Shown piece by piece: positions 63,449 to 64,000 of a stretch of 64,000 nt of DNA (its first letter is position 1; each line of letters starts with the position of its first letter). Made by a program: the position numbers and the translations under genes. This stretch comes from Parazoarcus communis (GTDB lineage Bacteria > Pseudomonadota > Gammaproteobacteria > Burkholderiales > Rhodocyclaceae): NCBI RefSeq assembly GCF_003111665.1, contig NZ_CP022188.1, forward strand, positions 3,038,001 through 3,102,000. The letters run 5' to 3'. Under the pieces are notes generated by a model. That model was not told the DNA's origin. It saw nothing but the letters and a program-made list of their open reading frames with translations, and ran no database searches.

Positions 63449-64000
63449 GCTGTTTCCTGGTCAGTATTCAGGCTTGCGCGCGCTGGAAGGATTGTTCGAA
63501 AGCATGATCCTACGCCTTCTTCCGAGCTTGCCTCAATACGTCCGCCCATCAGCCTGACGACTTTCTTTGCCAGCGACAGGCCAAGGCCGGTTCCGGACTG
63601 TGTGCGAGTGAGGAAGTTTTCCGTTCGCTGGAAAGGCTCGAAGATACTTTCGAGGTCGCCAGGAGGGATGCCGATACCGCTGTCGCGGATGCTGAGGGTG
63701 ATCCAGTCCGGCGTGTTTTCGAGGGTGAGCCATACATCGCCAGATGGCGTGAACTTGATGGCGTTCGACAGCAGGTTGTTCACCACCTGACGCAGCCTCA
63801 GCGGGTCGGCCTTGATCGAGCACTGCTGGGGCAGTTCGGCATGCAGGCTCAGGCCTTTGGCTGCCGCGCTCATCGCATGCAGCGAGATCACGCTGCGCAG
63901 GAGTTCGCAGAAGTCGATGTGTTCGGGCCGCATCTCAAGGCGCCCGGCCTCGATCGTCGCCAGGTCGAGCACGTCATTAAGGCGCTCGAGCAGTTGATGG
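63445..64000 (-). CDS. sensor histidine kinase (C-terminal part; runs off right edge)
   Basis: The visible 185 codons are in frame to the window edge and lack a true start. They begin in the second HisKA helix ('HQLLERLNDVLDLATIEAGR') and continue through the HATPase domain: N-box 'VVNNLLSNAIKFT', 'DSGIGIP' and 'GTGLGLSLAKKVV'. The phospho-accepting His lies outside the window. The stop overlaps the receiver gene. What it senses cannot be judged from this part. Confidence 0.9.
   Translation of the reverse strand, partial: HQLLERLNDVLDLATIEAGRLEMRPEHIDFCELLRSVISLHAMSAAAKGLSLHAELPQQCSIKADPLRLRQVVNNLLSNAIKFTPSGDVWLTLENTPDWITLSIRDSGIGIPPGDLESIFEPFQRTENFLTRTQSGTGLGLSLAKKVVRLMGGRIEASSEEGVGSCFRTILPARASLNTDQETA

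Overview
The window looks like a chromosomal segment of a high-GC betaproteobacterium. The DUF3348-DUF802 gene pair and the style of the proteins suggest Rhodocyclales/Zoogloeaceae or Burkholderiales relatives, but this is inference from gene content only. It has two ordinary chromosomal flanks (1 to about 13,697 and about 61,126 to 64,000) separated by a roughly 47.4 kb island devoted almost entirely to defence against foreign DNA.

Left flank: a partial DUF802 (MotA/TolQ/ExbB-like) protein with its DUF3348 partner, an MFS transporter, an EEP-fold hydrolase downstream of a sirtuin, an SLC13-type dicarboxylate transporter, a LolD/YbbA-type ATPase with a YbbP/FtsX-type permease, an ArsP/YraQ-type permease with a thioredoxin-like CxxC protein, and an isocitrate lyase/PEP mutase-family lyase.

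The island lies between two copies of a 20-bp direct repeat (13,698-13,717 and 61,106-61,125). The right copy is the 3' end of an intact tRNA-Ser(GGA). An integrase gene next to the tRNA is broken by a frameshift and has lost its catalytic C-terminus, so the island looks stranded. In order it carries: (1) a Wadjet jetABCD plasmid-defence operon with a fifth overlapping gene of repeat/TPR architecture; (2) a NERD nuclease-helicase fusion; (3) a minus-strand pair, a 2,512-residue protein with two sacsin/Hsp90-type GHKL ATPase modules coupled by an ATGA overlap to a SNF2-type helicase; (4) a complete IS5-family element with 4-bp target duplication; (5) a type I BREX locus (brxR, brxA, brxB, brxC, pglX, pglZ, brxL). 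The BREX locus contains extra genes: a DUF3644 protein with a HEPN-like motif, a DUF1016 PD-(D/E)XK nuclease, a 2,678-residue cold-shock/exonuclease/RecQ/UvrD fusion, and a vapBC toxin-antitoxin pair.

Right flank: tRNA-Ser, an HD-GYP protein, and a minus-strand histidine kinase (partial), receiver and Hpt cluster.

The strongest candidates for new biology are the exonuclease-RecQ-UvrD giant protein embedded in BREX, the sacsin-like/SNF2 pair, and the fifth gene of the Wadjet operon. The IS5 insertion inside a palindrome upstream of brxR may have altered BREX control.
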